From contig JAIPAP010000009.1 in assembly GCA_021740045.1 (NCBI GenBank), positions 1-51,166 on the forward strand: a DNA stretch of 51,166 nucleotides, written 5' to 3'. This document shows, in pieces, positions 32,432-40,052 of this stretch. Each line of letters starts with the position of its first letter. Within the stretch, counting starts at the first letter, position 1. A program made the position numbers and the translations under genes. A model generated the notes under the pieces. The model searched no databases and was not told where the DNA came from. It worked only from the letters and a program-made list of their open reading frames with translations. Source of the DNA: Bacteroidales bacterium. Lineage in GTDB: Bacteria > Bacteroidota > Bacteroidia > Bacteroidales > JAIPAP01.

Positions 32432-35400
32432 ATGCCGGACAACAACCTAATAAGAACCAGGATTAAAGATGCCATTAAAAGATTTACCAGTGGTAATCTC
32501 ACTGAAAATGCATTGAACCTTTTCAAGGTATTGGGCTATAATAAGGAACGGCAGGCACCGCTGCAGGAAAAGACCTTTGAAGAGTTTAAGGATGATTTCA
32601 TTGAAGCACAAGAGTTTAATGAAGATAAAGCCCTGGTAAATGATTGGAGGTATGTTGACCTGCTTTTCCAGTTAACAAAAGAGGAAATCGCAAAACAAAG
32701 CTCCCTTTTCGATACCAGACAGGTGGACAACACTATCATAGAAACTTATTTGTTTTTTACCATCGACCTTACAGAAAATTCTTACACCCGAACAGCGCTT
32801 TCAAATATCACCCGGGAAATTAACAAACTGTTTCCCATGCCGGTAATGATTTTATTCAAGCATGGAGATACACTTACTTTATCAGTTATAAATCGCAGGT
32901 TACATAAACGTGATCAAACAAAAGATGTGCTTGAAAAGGTCACCCAGATAAAGGATATCAAAACAGACAATCCACATCGCGCACATATTGAAATCCTGTT
33001 TGACTTATCTTTTGAAGAGTTAAAACGTAAACATAATTTCACCAATTTTGTAGAACTGCATAATGCCTGGCAAAAAACACTTGATATTAAGGAGCTCAAT
33101 AAACAGTTCTATCAGAAATTATTTAACTGGTATCTATGGACGCTCAAAGAGGTTAAATTCCCACAAACTCGTCCTGAGAAAGATCTGCTTGATAATAAGG
33201 TCCATCAAAGCGAATCGCTGATCAGGCTTCTTACCAGGATGTTGTTTGTTTGGTTCATGAAAGAAAAGGGTTTGATCAATCATGAGTTGTTTAACCAAAA
33301 CCACCTGGTATCCATTTTAAAAGATTTTGAAGGTAAAAAAGGTGAAAACACCATTTTTTACAAAGCAATTCTGCAAAACCTCTTTTTCGCAACGTTGAAC
33401 AAACCCATTGTAAAAAGAAAAATAATTGATAAAGGCTTTAATCCCAAAGAATACGGTGACCCCTTGGTATATCGCTTTGATGAACTTTTTAAGCATCCAG
33501 AAAAGCTCTTGGATTATTTCCGAAACATTCCATTCCTGAACGGAGGGCTTTTTGAATGTCTTGACCAACCGAAAAGCAATGAGAATCCTGAAGAGATCAG
33601 GCTGGATGGCTTTTCAACTAAAAAATCCAAGCAGGTTCATTTACCTGATAAATATTTTTTTGGTGAACATACAGGTATTGACCTGAGTGAAGATTATGAT
33701 GATAAAAAGAAGAAGAATGTTACTGTTTTTGGTCTAATTGATATTTTAGATCAATACAAGTTTACAGTAGAGGAAAGCACACCCGTAGATGAAGAAATTG
33801 CCCTCGATCCTGAATTGCTTGGGAAGGTTTTTGAAAATCTTCTGGCCAGCTATAATCCGGAAACCAAGACAACAGCCCGTAAAAAAACCGGCAGCTTTTA
33901 TACACCACGTGAAATTGTAAACTATATGGTGGATGAAAGCCTGATTGCTTACCTGAAAAATACTGTTGATGACGAGGAAAGACTGCGTAAGCTATTTTCA
34001 TATAGTCACAAGGAAGAAGAAAATCCATTCAATCAGCAAGAGAGCAAACAACTTGTTGCAGCAATTGATGAATGTAAGATAATTGACCCTGCCTGTGGTT
34101 CCGGAGCTTTTCCAATGGGCGCCCTCCAAAAACTCACCCATATCTTGCATAAATTGGACCCGGAAAACAAAATTTGGTTTGATATGGTAATCAATAATCT
34201 GCCTCACTACATGCAGCCGGAAGCCAGGAAAAAGCTTCAAAAGGAAAACTGGAATTATATACGTAAGTTGGGAATTATACAGCAATGCATTTATGGAGTG
34301 GATATACAACCTATTGCTATACAAATAGCCAAATTGCGGTTTTTTATTGCTTTACTCGTAGATCAACAAGCAAAACCTGATGAACACAACTTAGGATATG
34401 AACCTTTGCCCAACCTGGATTTTAAGCTGGTTGCCGCCAACACATTGATCTCCGCCCCACAGAATGAAGCAATTGAAGCTTATGCAAAAGATGCTTTGGA
34501 TAGTTTTGAGAAACTAACCGATGAGTATTTCTCCGCTATAAATGAACGAAAAGCTGAAATAAAGGATGAGATTAAAAAGAATACCAACAAGATAGTTAAT
34601 GCTAATCGCGTAGTGATTAACCAGTGGTTAGACAAAATAAGGCGGGAAAGCAATTCTGTAAGCGCAGCAAAACAAAAGAAAATGCAGCAGCAAATGGTCA
34701 CCTTTCAAAGGGACCTTGAGCGCTGGAATACTTTCCGTAATATTTACAAAAATGAATCTGTGGCCTTTTTTGAGATAAAATATTTCTTTCCTCAAATTAA
34801 GGAGGGTTTTGATATTGTTTTTGGAAATCCTCCCTATGGCGCTAAAGTAAATGCAGTTGACAAGCCTTATTTTCAAAGAATGTACACCTCAGCTAAAACC
34901 ATAGCCGGAGTTCAAAAAGGCTCGTTAGACACATATACACTATTTATTGAATTAGGTCATTCTTTGTGTAAGTCAAATGCCAATCTGCATTATATAGTTC
35001 CTATATCAATCACGTCAAGTGACTCTGCTACTGGAGTTCATAAATTACTTGAAGATACTTGTAGCTTAATTAAGATTTCTTCTTATGCTGTTCGTCCAGA
35101 GCCAGTTTTTGAAAATGCAGTCGTGAATACAAGCATTATTTTTTTCAAAAAAGATAATATTTCTGTACAAAGTATTCTCTCTACCAAAATGTATAGAAAA
35201 AAGGGTGTTATAAATTTGAGGCATTTAGTTGAAAATCTTGAATTCATTGATGTGTCTGATGTCAAGCTAATAGGCAGATACCCCAAAATTAGTTTAGACA
35301 TTGAAAAGAAGATTTTAAAAAAAATATTAAACCAAAAAACAAAGATTGGTGATTGTCTAAAAACAAAAGGTAATAAAATCTATTATAGAACTTCAGGTGG

Positions 35401-35851
35401 CCGATATTTTAAAGTAATCACAAACTATTCTACCGGCTCTACTAAAGAAAGGTATTTGGTTCTTGATGAGAATATTGCTGACTCTATTGGGGCTATACTA
35501 AGTAGTAATTTATATTTTTGGTTTTATCAAATTTTTTCTAATAATCTTGACCTTAAGACATATGAGATAGTATCATTTGGCCTGCCATTAGATAAGCTAA
35601 GTGAAAATATTAATGAAAAGCTTGTAGAAATTTACTCAAAATATTTAAAAGATATTGAAAAAAACGCAAATGTTAGACAAACCACTAAATACAAAAATAT
35701 TGAATCATTTAAAGAATATAAAATTGGTAAATCAAAACCAATAATTGATCAAATAGATGACATTATTGGACAATTGTATGGTTTGAATAAAACAGAAGTT
35801 GATTTCATAAAGAATTATGAAGTTCAATTCAGGCTGCAATATGAAGAATAA
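32432..35851 (+). CDS. Eco57I-type N6-adenine DNA methyltransferase
   Basis: The 1139-residue protein modifies adenine in DNA using S-adenosylmethionine. The N-terminal 450 residues are a helical extension. The methyltransferase core starts with GSFYTPREIVNYMVDESL and has motif I DPACGSGAF (about 551) and motif IV GNPPYGAK (about 798). The last 300 residues (from about 830) are the presumed target-recognition part and are visibly richer in A and T than the core. No PD-(D/E)xK nuclease motif was recognised, so cutting is probably the job of the PLD-helicase. A single polypeptide methyltransferase of this size is typical of type IIG, ISP or BREX/PglX-like proteins; I cannot say which. Confidence 0.87.
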   Translation: MPDNNLIRTRIKDAIKRFTSGNLTENALNLFKVLGYNKERQAPLQEKTFEEFKDDFIEAQEFNEDKALVNDWRYVDLLFQLTKEEIAKQSSLFDTRQVDNTIIETYLFFTIDLTENSYTRTALSNITREINKLFPMPVMILFKHGDTLTLSVINRRLHKRDQTKDVLEKVTQIKDIKTDNPHRAHIEILFDLSFEELKRKHNFTNFVELHNAWQKTLDIKELNKQFYQKLFNWYLWTLKEVKFPQTRPEKDLLDNKVHQSESLIRLLTRMLFVWFMKEKGLINHELFNQNHLVSILKDFEGKKGENTIFYKAILQNLFFATLNKPIVKRKIIDKGFNPKEYGDPLVYRFDELFKHPEKLLDYFRNIPFLNGGLFECLDQPKSNENPEEIRLDGFSTKKSKQVHLPDKYFFGEHTGIDLSEDYDDKKKKNVTVFGLIDILDQYKFTVEESTPVDEEIALDPELLGKVFENLLASYNPETKTTARKKTGSFYTPREIVNYMVDESLIAYLKNTVDDEERLRKLFSYSHKEEENPFNQQESKQLVAAIDECKIIDPACGSGAFPMGALQKLTHILHKLDPENKIWFDMVINNLPHYMQPEARKKLQKENWNYIRKLGIIQQCIYGVDIQPIAIQIAKLRFFIALLVDQQAKPDEHNLGYEPLPNLDFKLVAANTLISAPQNEAIEAYAKDALDSFEKLTDEYFSAINERKAEIKDEIKKNTNKIVNANRVVINQWLDKIRRESNSVSAAKQKKMQQQMVTFQRDLERWNTFRNIYKNESVAFFEIKYFFPQIKEGFDIVFGNPPYGAKVNAVDKPYFQRMYTSAKTIAGVQKGSLDTYTLFIELGHSLCKSNANLHYIVPISITSSDSATGVHKLLEDTCSLIKISSYAVRPEPVFENAVVNTSIIFFKKDNISVQSILSTKMYRKKGVINLRHLVENLEFIDVSDVKLIGRYPKISLDIEKKILKKILNQKTKIGDCLKTKGNKIYYRTSGGRYFKVITNYSTGSTKERYLVLDENIADSIGAILSSNLYFWFYQIFSNNLDLKTYEIVSFGLPLDKLSENINEKLVEIYSKYLKDIEKNANVRQTTKYKNIESFKEYKIGKSKPIIDQIDDIIGQLYGLNKTEVDFIKNYEVQFRLQYEE

Positions 35852-36114
35852 GATATAAATAAACTAATTAGTCTATTACCTACATGATAATAGATTTAAA
35901 GAAGAAAAGGCTTTTGCTAGCTTTTAATAAAAATAACCAACATATCAATTTACAAATTGTATTTATCTAATAAATATAGAATCAGATGAGGCCAAGCTTC
36001 TAAAGCATTTAAACAACTTGCTTGAATTGACAGAACATGATGATGAAAAGAATCTAAAATTGATTGAAAAGGTGCAAAAAGAACTCTCAAACCAAACGCC
36101 CTGTTAGCATTGCC

Positions 36115-36210
36115 ATGTTTAAAATGGATACCATTGAAACAATAAGAATAATAGAAGAAAAAATAAAAGAAAGAACTAAAAGTGTTCTTATAATTGATTA
36201 CCTGCCTTAA
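36115..36210 (+). CDS. Possible 31-aa small protein
   Basis: ATG at 36115 opens a helical, charged 31-residue frame (MFKMDTIETIRIIEEKIKER ...). It lies 7 bp after the end of another small start-less helical frame. The two may be pieces of one decayed gene. No family is recognisable, and coding is uncertain. Confidence 0.2.
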   Translation: MFKMDTIETIRIIEEKIKERTKSVLIIDYLP

Positions 36211-36286
36211 AATATAAAAACTAAATACAAATTTCAGCATTCCTGCAACCCCTAACCCCACCACGCACCTTTTTGTGTGACATCGC

Positions 36287-36317
36287 TTGATTATTTAATT
36301 CAAATTACATACCTTTG
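36287..36317 (+). promoter_or_regulatory. Promoter of the Kelch/T9SS gene
   Basis: TTG (36287-36289) and TACCTTTG (36310-36317), 20 bp apart, match the Bacteroidota pattern. The leader would be about 100 bp. Confidence 0.65.
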
Positions 36318-36426
36318 AAAGCATCATTGGTATGTTTTCCACCTGAAATAAGAAAAGTTAGCTGTTTTGTTTCGTGGAAAGATATGCCAGGATCCAAATG
36401 AATCATTCATCTAAAAATTTACCATT

Positions 36427-37731
36427 ATGAAAACACATTTATGGCTAATTTCAGGTTTTCTTCTGATTTATATCGCTACCGCAGCCCAGCCTCCGGGAGA
36501 CATTCCCGAAGCCCGACACGGACACACCATGGTAACCCTACCCGATGGCACGGTTATGCTCTTTGGAGGAGAAGATGTAAGCGGGCATTTGTTTAATGAT
36601 ATATACACATTTGACAATGCCTGGAATGAAGTAGAACCAACCGGAGAACACCCTCCGAAAAGAAAAAACCATGCTGCCTGGTTTGAGGATCAAGAAATGT
36701 ATATTCATGGAGGTGAAGGGGAAGTCGACCTCCTGGATGACACCTGGCGCTACAACATTGAAACCAATGCGTGGGATCAAGTTGAACAATCAGGTGATGT
36801 TCCCTCGCCCAGGTATGGTCACACTGTGATCTCCGTTGGGGATAACGATTACCTTTATGGTGGTAAGGATAATTCCGGCTCGGATTTGATGGATTTTTAC
36901 AGTTATGACCCGGCAACGGGTCAATGGGAAGAAGACAATGGAATGCATCCTCCATCAACCGGACATGCTATCGGCGTGGCAGGAGAGCGTATTTATGCCT
37001 ATGGAGGAATACGCTGGAATGAAACTGATTACAGAGACGATGCCCGCTATTACGATACACCATTAGGCAGTGACTGGATGTTTTCTTACACTTCGGGCGA
37101 TATACCTTCACCCCTGGCGTTCATGTGCCATACCTTTGCTCAATTCGGCAACGATATGCTTATGTACATGTTTGGAGGAGAAAACGCTGAAAAAGGGCTT
37201 ACCGACGATTTTTATCAATTTGACATGGAAACCACCGAATGGACTAAGCTGCCAGACGGCCCACCATCAACATCACATGGAGCGATAGCCTTAACATGGC
37301 AATCGAAGGATAATCCAACTTTATTGCTTTTCGGCGGGTTAAACGAAACGGGTGAACCAACAGATCAACAATGGATGTACGATTTCAATGCAGGCGAATG
37401 GAATATGATAACCGGAATCGATCCCCGAGAGACAACTGGAACTAATACCCATGTTATGCTTCAGCCTAATTATCCCAACCCTTTTTCCAATAAAACAACT
37501 ATAGCCTTCTCATTACCCCGGAGCAGTAATGTTGAACTTGTAATTTTTAATGACTTGGGCCAAAAAGTTAAAACGCTTACAAATAAGTTCTATCAACAAG
37601 GAACACATAAGTTGAGTTGGACACGGCGCAATGACAATGGAGAAACGCTTCCCCCGGGCATGTATATTTATTCCCTCAAAGTTGATGATCAAACTTTGGT
37701 TACACGGAAATGCGTTTCGATAAATAATTAA
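36427..37731 (+). CDS. Kelch-repeat protein with T9SS/FlgD-like C-terminal domain
   Basis: The 434 residues start with a signal peptide (KTHLWLISGFLLIYIATAAQ). Residues about 30-330 hold six or so Kelch units (RHGHTMVTLPDGTVMLFGGE, NHAAWFEDQEMYIHGGEGE, RYGHTVISVGDNDYLYGGKD and others), which build a beta-propeller for protein or glycan binding. The end (PNYPNPFSNKTTIAFSLPRS to LKVDDQTLVTRKCVSINN) is the sorting-domain type resembling FlgD Ig-like domains and marks export by T9SS. A surface adhesion or carbohydrate-related role is possible, but no enzyme motif is seen. Confidence 0.86.
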   Translation: MKTHLWLISGFLLIYIATAAQPPGDIPEARHGHTMVTLPDGTVMLFGGEDVSGHLFNDIYTFDNAWNEVEPTGEHPPKRKNHAAWFEDQEMYIHGGEGEVDLLDDTWRYNIETNAWDQVEQSGDVPSPRYGHTVISVGDNDYLYGGKDNSGSDLMDFYSYDPATGQWEEDNGMHPPSTGHAIGVAGERIYAYGGIRWNETDYRDDARYYDTPLGSDWMFSYTSGDIPSPLAFMCHTFAQFGNDMLMYMFGGENAEKGLTDDFYQFDMETTEWTKLPDGPPSTSHGAIALTWQSKDNPTLLLFGGLNETGEPTDQQWMYDFNAGEWNMITGIDPRETTGTNTHVMLQPNYPNPFSNKTTIAFSLPRSSNVELVIFNDLGQKVKTLTNKFYQQGTHKLSWTRRNDNGETLPPGMYIYSLKVDDQTLVTRKCVSINN

Positions 37732-37805
37732 GCATCCAGCAAAACAGATGAATAAATATAGGTGGAACTAGTTATCCTACTATCGCTCAATTAACGCAAA
37801 ACCTC

Positions 37806-37813
37806 TACCTTTG
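37806..37813 (+). promoter_or_regulatory. -7 element of the CNNM/CBS gene
   Basis: TACCTTTG matches the -7 consensus and ends only 7 bp before the ATG at 37821, so the transcript may be leaderless or nearly so. Confidence 0.5.
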
Positions 37814-37820
37814 CCATCAT

Positions 37821-38894
37821 ATGAATCTGTTGTTTTTATATTTATTCATCGCATTGGCGTTTTCATTTCTCTGTTCACTGCTCGAGGCGGTTATATTGAG
37901 TACTACCCCCAGCTATGTGAACATGGTGCATGACAAGGGGCTGCGCTATGGGAAAATACTAAAGAAATTCAAAGACGATATTGACCGGCCCCTGGCGGCC
38001 ATACTCACCCTCAATACCCTGGCGCACACCGTTGGAGCAGCAGGAGTTGGTGCACAGGCCCAGCTTATTTGGGGTAAGGAGGTCTTATCCATTGCTTCGG
38101 CCCTGCTGACCATATTAATATTGGTATTTTCCGAGATAATCCCCAAAACCCTGGGTGCCGTTCACTGGAAAAAGCTGGCCTCTTTTTCGGTGTATACACT
38201 GCAAATCCTGATATTTTCACCTTTGTATCCCTTTATTTTGATCAGCCAGGTGATCACGCGATGGCTCAAACAAGGCCACGGCGAACACCCAGTTAGCCGC
38301 GACGAGCTCTCGGCCATGGCCCGCATGGGAACCACCGCCGGAATTTTTAAGCAAAAGGAATCATTGATCATTCAAAACCTCATGCGCTTCGATTACTTGT
38401 TGGTACGCGATATTATGACTCCCCGTATAGTTGTGCATTCGGCCGAGGAAAACACCCCGGTAAGATCGTTTTTACACAATATTTCCGATATCCACTTTTC
38501 GCGTATACCGGTTTATAGCCAGGATAAGGAAAACATTACCGGTTATGTGCTCAAAGACGATCTGATGCTAAAAATGGTTCATAACCAATATGGCGAGCCA
38601 TTAAGCGCATTTAAGCGCAATATAATGGTAGTAACCGAATCAATGCCACTTTCATCGCTATATGAAAGGTTTATTACCGAAAAAGAAATGATCGCCATGG
38701 TAGTGGATGAATATGGGGGCATGTCGGGTATTGTAACCATGGAAGATCTCATTGAAACCATCCTGGGCCTTGAGATCGTCGATGAGTACGATACCATTGA
38801 TGATTTGCGTAAGATGGCCCGCCAAAAATGGGAAGAGCGTGCGCGGCGTTTAGGATTCTGGCCTGGCGATGAAAACGGTGAATCCCAGGAATAA
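37821..38894 (+). CDS. CNNM/CBS-domain membrane protein (hemolysin/CorC-like)
   Basis: The 357 residues form an N-terminal DUF21/CNNM transmembrane domain with four hydrophobic segments (about 1-25, 55-80, 85-115, 115-145) and the motif LEAVILSTTPSYV. A pair of CBS domains follows (about 190-325: DIMTPRIVVHSAEENTPVRS and MIAMVVDEYGGMSGIVTMED). CNNM proteins transport or regulate divalent cations such as Mg2+ or Co2+; bacterial members are also annotated as hemolysin-like. The usual C-terminal CorC/HlyC domain is missing, so this is the short form. It sits in the inner membrane. Confidence 0.9.
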   Translation: MNLLFLYLFIALAFSFLCSLLEAVILSTTPSYVNMVHDKGLRYGKILKKFKDDIDRPLAAILTLNTLAHTVGAAGVGAQAQLIWGKEVLSIASALLTILILVFSEIIPKTLGAVHWKKLASFSVYTLQILIFSPLYPFILISQVITRWLKQGHGEHPVSRDELSAMARMGTTAGIFKQKESLIIQNLMRFDYLLVRDIMTPRIVVHSAEENTPVRSFLHNISDIHFSRIPVYSQDKENITGYVLKDDLMLKMVHNQYGEPLSAFKRNIMVVTESMPLSSLYERFITEKEMIAMVVDEYGGMSGIVTMEDLIETILGLEIVDEYDTIDDLRKMARQKWEERARRLGFWPGDENGESQE

Positions 38895-38939
38895 ACCCAT
38901 ATTTAGTAATCCTGTCAATGCCAACCCCTAAAAAACTCC

Positions 38940-38947
38940 TATATTTG
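38940..38947 (+). promoter_or_regulatory. -7 element of pepE
   Basis: TATATTTG fits TAnnTTTG, 33 bp before the preferred start at 38981. This supports the shorter pepE start and not the ATG at 38918. Confidence 0.5.
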
Positions 38948-38980
38948 GATCATAAAACAATCATTAAAAAAATCAATATT

Positions 38981-39712
38981 ATGACGAAAAAATTATTGCT
39001 GATCAGTAATTCAACCATGGCGGGTGGAGAATACCTGGGCTGGCCCCGCCAGAATATCAAGGAATTTTTGGATGGCACTGATGCCAAAAAAGTGCTATTT
39101 ATCCCTTATGCCGGTGTTGGTCTGGCAGCTGAAAGTGTTGAAAAATCATTCGATGTTTATGAGGAAAAAGTGAAAAAGGTTTACCAGGAAATTGGTTATG
39201 AGCTTTATTCCATCCACAAGGAAGCCGACCCTGTTAAAGCTGTGGAAGAAGCCGAAGCTATTGCTGTGGGTGGTGGGAACACCTTCCACCTGGTGATGAT
39301 GCTCCATAAGTTAAAGCTGGTTGAACCTATCCGCAAAAGATGTGAAGAAGGCCTGCCGTATATGGGCTGGAGCGCAGGAGCAAATGTGGCCTGTCCCACC
39401 ATGAAAACCACGAACGACATGCCCATCTCCGAACCGGAAAGTTTCACCACCTTTAATTTGATCCCTTTCCAGATCAACCCACACTATCTTGATGCTCATG
39501 CCCAGGGTCATGCAGGAGAAACCCGTGAGCAACGTATCGATGAATTTACCAAAGCAAACCATGATATGTATGTGGTTGGATTGCGCGAAGGCTGTTTGTT
39601 TGAAGTTACCGGTAATGATTTAAAACTGGTTGGCCCCCACCCTATTCGTCTTTTCAAATATGGCGAAGAATTCAGGGATATTAAAGAGGATTTCAGCTTT
39701 CTGATGAAGTAA
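38981..39712 (+). CDS. pepE: Peptidase E (alpha-aspartyl dipeptidase)
   Basis: PepE splits dipeptides with N-terminal aspartate in the cytosol (family S51). The 243 residues from MTKKLLLISNSTMAGGEYL have AVGGGNTFHLVMMLHK, the nucleophile site GWSAGANVACP with its catalytic Ser, and NPHYLDAH, the usual His region. The frame can be read 21 residues further upstream, but that part would overlap the -7 element and lacks the family start. It follows the CNNM gene but probably has its own promoter. Confidence 0.93.
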   Translation: MTKKLLLISNSTMAGGEYLGWPRQNIKEFLDGTDAKKVLFIPYAGVGLAAESVEKSFDVYEEKVKKVYQEIGYELYSIHKEADPVKAVEEAEAIAVGGGNTFHLVMMLHKLKLVEPIRKRCEEGLPYMGWSAGANVACPTMKTTNDMPISEPESFTTFNLIPFQINPHYLDAHAQGHAGETREQRIDEFTKANHDMYVVGLREGCLFEVTGNDLKLVGPHPIRLFKYGEEFRDIKEDFSFLMK

Positions 39713-39735
39713 ATTGCTATATATTATAAATAACC

Positions 39736-39821
39736 ATTCCCTTTTCCTGGAGATATTGTAGCTGTTAAATATTTGTATTGCAATCCTGAAATGCATGTAT
39801 AGGACACCAGGAAAAGGGAAT
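39736..39821. repeat. 15-bp perfect inverted repeat after pepE
   Basis: ATTCCCTTTTCCTGG (39736-39750) and CCAGGAAAAGGGAAT (39807-39821) are exact inverted repeats with 56 bp between them. No T-run follows on the plus strand beyond ATTTTT. It could be a bidirectional terminator or a small mobile remnant. Confidence 0.6.
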
Positions 39822-39944
39822 TTCATTTTTAATATATTTCAGAGATTATATACTTAAAATCCGTACTTATTTTCTGTTTTTCTAAATACATCGGTTTATT
39901 TTATTTTTTCATATTTTTCACTGTCAAAGCTATTGATTATTTCC

Positions 39945-39952
39945 TAATTTTG
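39945..39952 (+). promoter_or_regulatory. -7 element of the hybrid kinase gene
   Basis: TAATTTTG matches the -7 consensus, about 100 bp before the ATG. I see no clear -33 partner. Confidence 0.45.
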
Positions 39953-40052
39953 TAAGAGCTAATTCCTTACTAAATTAACTACAGGTTTTCGATATTACTG
40001 ATCAATATTAATTCTGGCTTGTTAATAACATACATAATAAGGGCGTTTATTT

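Larger units (their letters stand above)
35852..36426. other. AT-rich junction between the defence cassette and the Kelch gene
   Basis: It contains remains of small frames only, plus a promoter near its right end. A reading frame without a start codon runs to TAG at 36105-36107 (ESDEAKLLKHLNNLLELTEH and on). A 31-codon frame with ATG follows at 36115-36210. No integrase and no tRNA-Leu 3'-end duplication were found to mark a right boundary. Confidence 0.5.
39713..40052. other. Intergenic region between pepE and the hybrid kinase
   Basis: It holds the inverted repeat at 39736-39821 and a -7 match TAATTTTG at 39945-39952 for the kinase gene. I see nothing else. Confidence 0.5.

Noticed and set aside
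27970-36300. Classical integrative island with attachment-site duplication at tRNA-Leu
   Set aside because: No integrase gene and no copy of the tRNA-Leu 3' end was found at the right border of the cassette, so integration at the tRNA is not supported by att sites.
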